From positions 1-30,861 of the forward strand of contig JBOGZD010000021.1 in NCBI GenBank assembly GCA_050697155.1: 30,861 nucleotides of DNA. The letters are read 5' to 3'. Below are positions 28,365 through 30,861 of the stretch, one piece after another (position 1 is the first letter of the stretch; the number at the start of each line of letters is the position of its first letter). Position numbers and translations under genes: made by a program. The notes beneath the pieces are model-generated. The model worked only from the letters and a program-made list of their open reading frames with translations, was not told the origin of the DNA and made no database searches. Source of the stretch: JBOGZD01 sp050697155 (GTDB taxonomy: Bacteria > Actinomycetota > Thermoleophilia > Solirubrobacterales > 70-9).

Positions 28365-29762
28365 ATGAGCACCTCGCGACTGTCCCCGCTAGACGCCTCG
28401 TTCCTCGGCGTCGAGTCACCGACCGCGCACATGCACGTCGGCTGGGCGGCCGTGCTCGATCCGCCCGAGGACCGGCCAGCGCCTACCTTCGAGCAGCTGC
28501 GCGACCACATCGAGGCGCGCCTGGGGCGGGCGCCGCGTTACCGGCAGATGCTTCGGAAGGTGCCGTTCGGCCTCAACGCGCCGGTCTGGGTCGACGATCC
28601 CGACTTCGACCTGTCCCGCCACGTGATCCGCGCCGAGTCGTCACGGTTGGTGGACGTCGTCGACGCGGCGATGTCGGAGCCGCTGCCGCGCGATCGGCCG
28701 CTGTGGCAGATGTGCATCGCGCCACGGCTCGAGGACGGTCGCGTCGCCCTGGTCGGCAAGGCCCATCACTGCATGGTGGACGGGATCGCCGCGGTCGAGC
28801 TCGGCTCGCTGCTGCTCGACCCGACGCCGGAGCCGGCCCCCGTCGAGCCCGGCGACTGGCGCCCGAGGCCGGCGCCGGGGGGCCTCGAGCTGCTGGTCCG
28901 CGGGGCGCTCGACCTGGTTCGCGACGAGCTGCGCCTCGCCGCGATCCCCGCGCGCGCCCTCGCCTCGCCGAGCCGCGCCGGCGAGATCGTTGACCGCGGC
29001 CGGCGGGCGCTCGGCGCCCTTGCCGACTCCGCGCGCCCGGCGCGGTTCATCGACACGCTCAACCGGCCGATTTCGCCGCGCCGGCACCTTTCCATCCTGA
29101 GCCGGCCGATCGAGGATCTGCTGCGGATCAAGCGCTCGCACGGGGTGAAGCTCAACGACGTGGTGCTCGCGGTGGCGACCGACGGCATGCGACGGTTCAT
29201 GGCCGACCACGGCGAGCGCCCGGTGGCGGTCAAGGCGATGGTCCCGGTCAGCGTCCGCTCGGATCGGGACGGCGACGGCAACGGCAACAGGATCTCGTTC
29301 ATGTTCATCGACCTGCCGTGCGACGAGCCGGACCCGCTCCGGCGGATGCATGAGATCCACGGCGACACCGACGATCGCAAGAGCCGGCGCGTCGCGGAGG
29401 GAGGCGACGACGTCGTTGGGCTGCTCGGCCTCGTCCCCGGCCCGCTGCAGCGGCTCGTCTCCTGGGTGGTCGCGAGTCCCCGCACGTTCAACCTCGTCGT
29501 CTCGAACATCCCCGGCCCGCGGGGCGAGAGCTACATGCGCGGCTGCCGCCTGCGCCAGGCCTATCCCGTCGTCCCGCTCGCGGATCGCCACACGCTCTCG
29601 ATCGGCTTCACCACCGTCGCCGACAGCGCGTGCTTCGGCCTTTACGCGGACCGCGACTCGCTCCCCGACGTCGATCACCTCGCCGACTGCATAGACGCGG
29701 CGATCGACGGGCTCGAGGAGACCGGCCGCGTGCAGGCACCACGGGCAGCGGTCCTGGGCTGA
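28365..29762 (+). CDS. Wax ester synthase / diacylglycerol acyltransferase (WS/DGAT)
   Basis: From the ATG at 28365 the product has 465 residues, the usual length. The active-site motif HHCMVDG is at 134-140 (HHxxxDG). The N-terminal STSRLSPLDASFL and LWQMCIAPRLEDGRVALVGK, the NDVVLAVATDGMRRFM block and the C-terminal NLVVSNIPGPRGESYMRGCR block (with P-G-P) all match. It transfers an acyl group from acyl-CoA to a fatty alcohol or diacylglycerol, forming storage lipid at the membrane face. The frame is open to 28254, but the start is set by GGAGAGGAGAG (28346-28356) eight bases upstream. No signal peptide. Confidence 0.94.
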   Translation: MSTSRLSPLDASFLGVESPTAHMHVGWAAVLDPPEDRPAPTFEQLRDHIEARLGRAPRYRQMLRKVPFGLNAPVWVDDPDFDLSRHVIRAESSRLVDVVDAAMSEPLPRDRPLWQMCIAPRLEDGRVALVGKAHHCMVDGIAAVELGSLLLDPTPEPAPVEPGDWRPRPAPGGLELLVRGALDLVRDELRLAAIPARALASPSRAGEIVDRGRRALGALADSARPARFIDTLNRPISPRRHLSILSRPIEDLLRIKRSHGVKLNDVVLAVATDGMRRFMADHGERPVAVKAMVPVSVRSDRDGDGNGNRISFMFIDLPCDEPDPLRRMHEIHGDTDDRKSRRVAEGGDDVVGLLGLVPGPLQRLVSWVVASPRTFNLVVSNIPGPRGESYMRGCRLRQAYPVVPLADRHTLSIGFTTVADSACFGLYADRDSLPDVDHLADCIDAAIDGLEETGRVQAPRAAVLG

Positions 29763-29787
29763 CCGCTCCGCGGCGACCGCGGACCGG

Positions 29788-29793
29788 TAGGGT
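29788..29793 (+). promoter_or_regulatory. -10-like TAGGGT before the NTF2-like gene
   Basis: TAGGGT, seven bases, then the ATG at 29801; no Shine-Dalgarno sequence. One base longer than the six-base cases. Confidence 0.4.
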
Positions 29794-29800
29794 CGGTGGC

Positions 29801-30196
29801 ATGCTCAGCGACGCGTTCAGGGCGGCGGTCGAGTCGTGGGATCGCGACGCGCTGACCGAGGCCCTGGCGCCCGGGGTCGTCTTTCGCAGCCCCGCGGTCT
29901 TTCGCCCGTACGAGGGGCGTGAGACGACGCTCGTGGTGCTCGAGGCTGTCTCGAACGTGTTCGAGGACTTCCGCTACCTCGAGGGCCTCGAGGGCGAGGA
30001 GGGCGAGGTGCTGCACTTCGAGGCCCGGGTCGGGGATCGCGAGCTCGATGGGATCGACCTGCTGCGCTTCGACGATGCGGGCCTGGTCCGCGATCTCACG
30101 GTGATGATCCGGCCGCTCTCGGGCCTGACCGCGCTGGTCGAGGCGATGGGACGCGAGCTCGAGAAGCTCGGGGTCCCGGTGCCCGGAGGCGGCTGA
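29801..30196 (+). CDS. NTF2/SnoaL-like small protein
   Basis: The 131-residue protein begins MLSDAFRAAVESWDRDALTE (helix), then LAPGVVFRSPAVFRPYEGRE, where the F-R-S-P turn and the later EGRE are typical of the SnoaL/NTF2 cone fold, and beta strands with EGEVLHFEARVGDRELDGID and LVRDLTVMIRPLS. Members are ketosteroid isomerase-like enzymes or just binding proteins; the substrate is unknown. The start is the first ATG after the acyltransferase; a longer frame lies upstream but overlaps that gene. A leaderless-type TAGGGT precedes it. Confidence 0.85.
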   Translation: MLSDAFRAAVESWDRDALTEALAPGVVFRSPAVFRPYEGRETTLVVLEAVSNVFEDFRYLEGLEGEEGEVLHFEARVGDRELDGIDLLRFDDAGLVRDLTVMIRPLSGLTALVEAMGRELEKLGVPVPGGG

Positions 30197-30230
30197 CCCG
30201 CCTTTGGTCGCCGAACCGTCGGCGCCCACG

Positions 30231-30740
30231 ATGGTGAGGCCGGCGACCGCGGCCGACGCGGCTGCGATCGCCGCCGTCGCGGTCCGCTCCTGGCGCGAGG
30301 GCTACCGTGGGATCGTTCCGGAGCGGATCGACCCGGTGCGCGCCTGGGACCCGGCCGGGATCGCGGCGCGCCTCGAGGCTCCAGGCGAGCACCCTTCGAG
30401 CACCCTGGTGGCCGAGGTGGGCGGGCGGATCACCGGCTTCGTCGTGCTCGGCGCCTGCCGCGACAGCGACGTCGCATCCGCGGCCGGCGAGGTCTGGGCG
30501 CTCTACGTCGACCCGGACCACTGGCGGCGCGGCGTCGGAAGGCAGTTGGTCGAGGCGGCGCTCGACGGCCTCGCCGCCGCGGGCCACGCCGAGGCCACGG
30601 TCTGGACGCTGGGCGAGAGCGAGCGCAACCTGCGCTTCTACGAAGCGCTCGGATTTCGCCGCGACGGGGCCACCCAGCGCCGAGAGAGCTTCGGCAGCCC
30701 GCTCGAGGTCCGGCTCCGGACCGGGCTCCTCCAGGGCTAG
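30231..30740 (+). CDS. GNAT-family N-acetyltransferase
   Basis: From the ATG at 30231 the product has 169 residues in the GNAT order: VRPATAADAAAIAAVAVRSW (motif C/D region), GGRITGFVVLGACRD, the acetyl-CoA loop VDPDHWRRGVGRQLVEAAL (with RRGVGR = R/QxxGxG/A) and ERNLRFYEALGFRRDG (motif B). It would acetylate an amine of unknown identity. A TTG at 30204 in the same frame adds nine residues, and the preceding gene ends at 30196; the ATG is preferred because the domain begins exactly there. Possibly co-transcribed with the NTF2-like gene. Confidence 0.9.
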   Translation: MVRPATAADAAAIAAVAVRSWREGYRGIVPERIDPVRAWDPAGIAARLEAPGEHPSSTLVAEVGGRITGFVVLGACRDSDVASAAGEVWALYVDPDHWRRGVGRQLVEAALDGLAAAGHAEATVWTLGESERNLRFYEALGFRRDGATQRRESFGSPLEVRLRTGLLQG

Positions 30741-30752
30741 ACCGTATGGCCC

Positions 30753-30848
30753 GCCGGACGCTGCCGTCCGGCTGAGCGAGTAGAAACGACAGTCGGCACC
30801 CGCCCGGAAGCGCGGCGGGTGCATACGCCGCGAGCTGCCACTCGCGGC
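30753..30848. terminator. Three successive hairpins after the last gene
   Basis: Stems: GCCGGACG/CGTCCGGC (30753-30760/30765-30772, 4-base loop); GCACCCGCC/GGCGGGTGC (30796-30804/30814-30822, 9-base loop); GCCGCGAG/CTCGCGGC (30827-30834/30841-30848, 6-base loop). The first, 12 bp past the GNAT stop, is the likely transcript end; the others may belong to a gene beyond the window. No T-tracts. Confidence 0.45.
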
Positions 30849-30861
30849 GAGGCCACAACTT

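Noticed and set aside
30741..30861. A tRNA in the structured region at the right edge
   Set aside because: The stems do not form a cloverleaf on either strand and there is no T-loop signature.

Overview
The window is a high-GC stretch (roughly 70% by eye) of an actinobacterial chromosome. GTG and TTG starts are common, several genes appear to lack a Shine-Dalgarno leader, and the locus carries coenzyme F420 genes with a CofG-CofH fusion (FbiC). Together with the mix of a methyl/ethylmalonyl-type mutase, crotonyl-CoA carboxylase/reductase and a WS/DGAT acyltransferase, this fits Actinomycetota, perhaps Thermoleophilia/Solirubrobacterales. That lineage call is an inference from gene content. 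I see no rRNA, tRNA, CRISPR array or transposase gene.

Layout. 1-760: 5' part of a LysE-type exporter, a short broken ORF, and copy 1 of a 255-bp MITE-like repeat. 760-9100: a zinc-ribbon-like protein, a GNAT acetyltransferase, ethylmalonyl-CoA mutase (ecm) divergent from a metallo-beta-lactamase-fold hydrolase, a secreted protein, ClpS, a small unknown protein, a LysR regulator, a small alpha/beta-barrel protein and crotonyl-CoA carboxylase/reductase (ccr). 9100-12460: two lipoproteins, a coiled-coil protein with a nuclease-like D..ExK motif, and a YgfZ-type folate-binding protein. 12500-15600: a multicopper oxidase, ZIP transporter and DtxR-type regulator in tight succession, which looks like a metal-homeostasis operon. 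15660-18810: a small unknown protein, MITE copy 2, a NMT1/THI5-like lipoprotein, inorganic pyrophosphatase and an aquaporin.

18956-26026 is an F420 region: FbiC (carrying an in-frame palindromic insertion) on the plus strand, then a CNMP-binding protein and a zinc alcohol dehydrogenase, then on the minus strand CofE, CofC/FbiD, CofD/FbiA and an NADPH:F420 reductase. Together these cover the lactyl/PEP-transfer, deazaflavin and glutamylation steps plus cofactor reduction. The dehydro-F420-0 reductase domain that mycobacterial FbiB carries is not seen. 26074-30740: a short-chain dehydrogenase, FlK-like thioesterase, HMG-CoA lyase-like enzyme, WS/DGAT acyltransferase, NTF2-like protein and a GNAT acetyltransferase, all on the plus strand.

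The most notable non-coding signals are: two ~97% identical 254/255-bp elements, each with imperfect terminal inverted repeats, a 49-bp central hairpin and a perfect 9-bp target-site duplication; a recurring TAnnnT-N6-start codon arrangement at six genes, which suggests leaderless transcription; a 31-bp-arm palindrome inside fbiC read in frame; a 63-bp near-perfect palindrome upstream of fbiC; and a symmetrical divergent promoter between the F420 reductase and the dehydrogenase. I did not find a clearly new multi-gene system; the MITE family is the best candidate for something undescribed.
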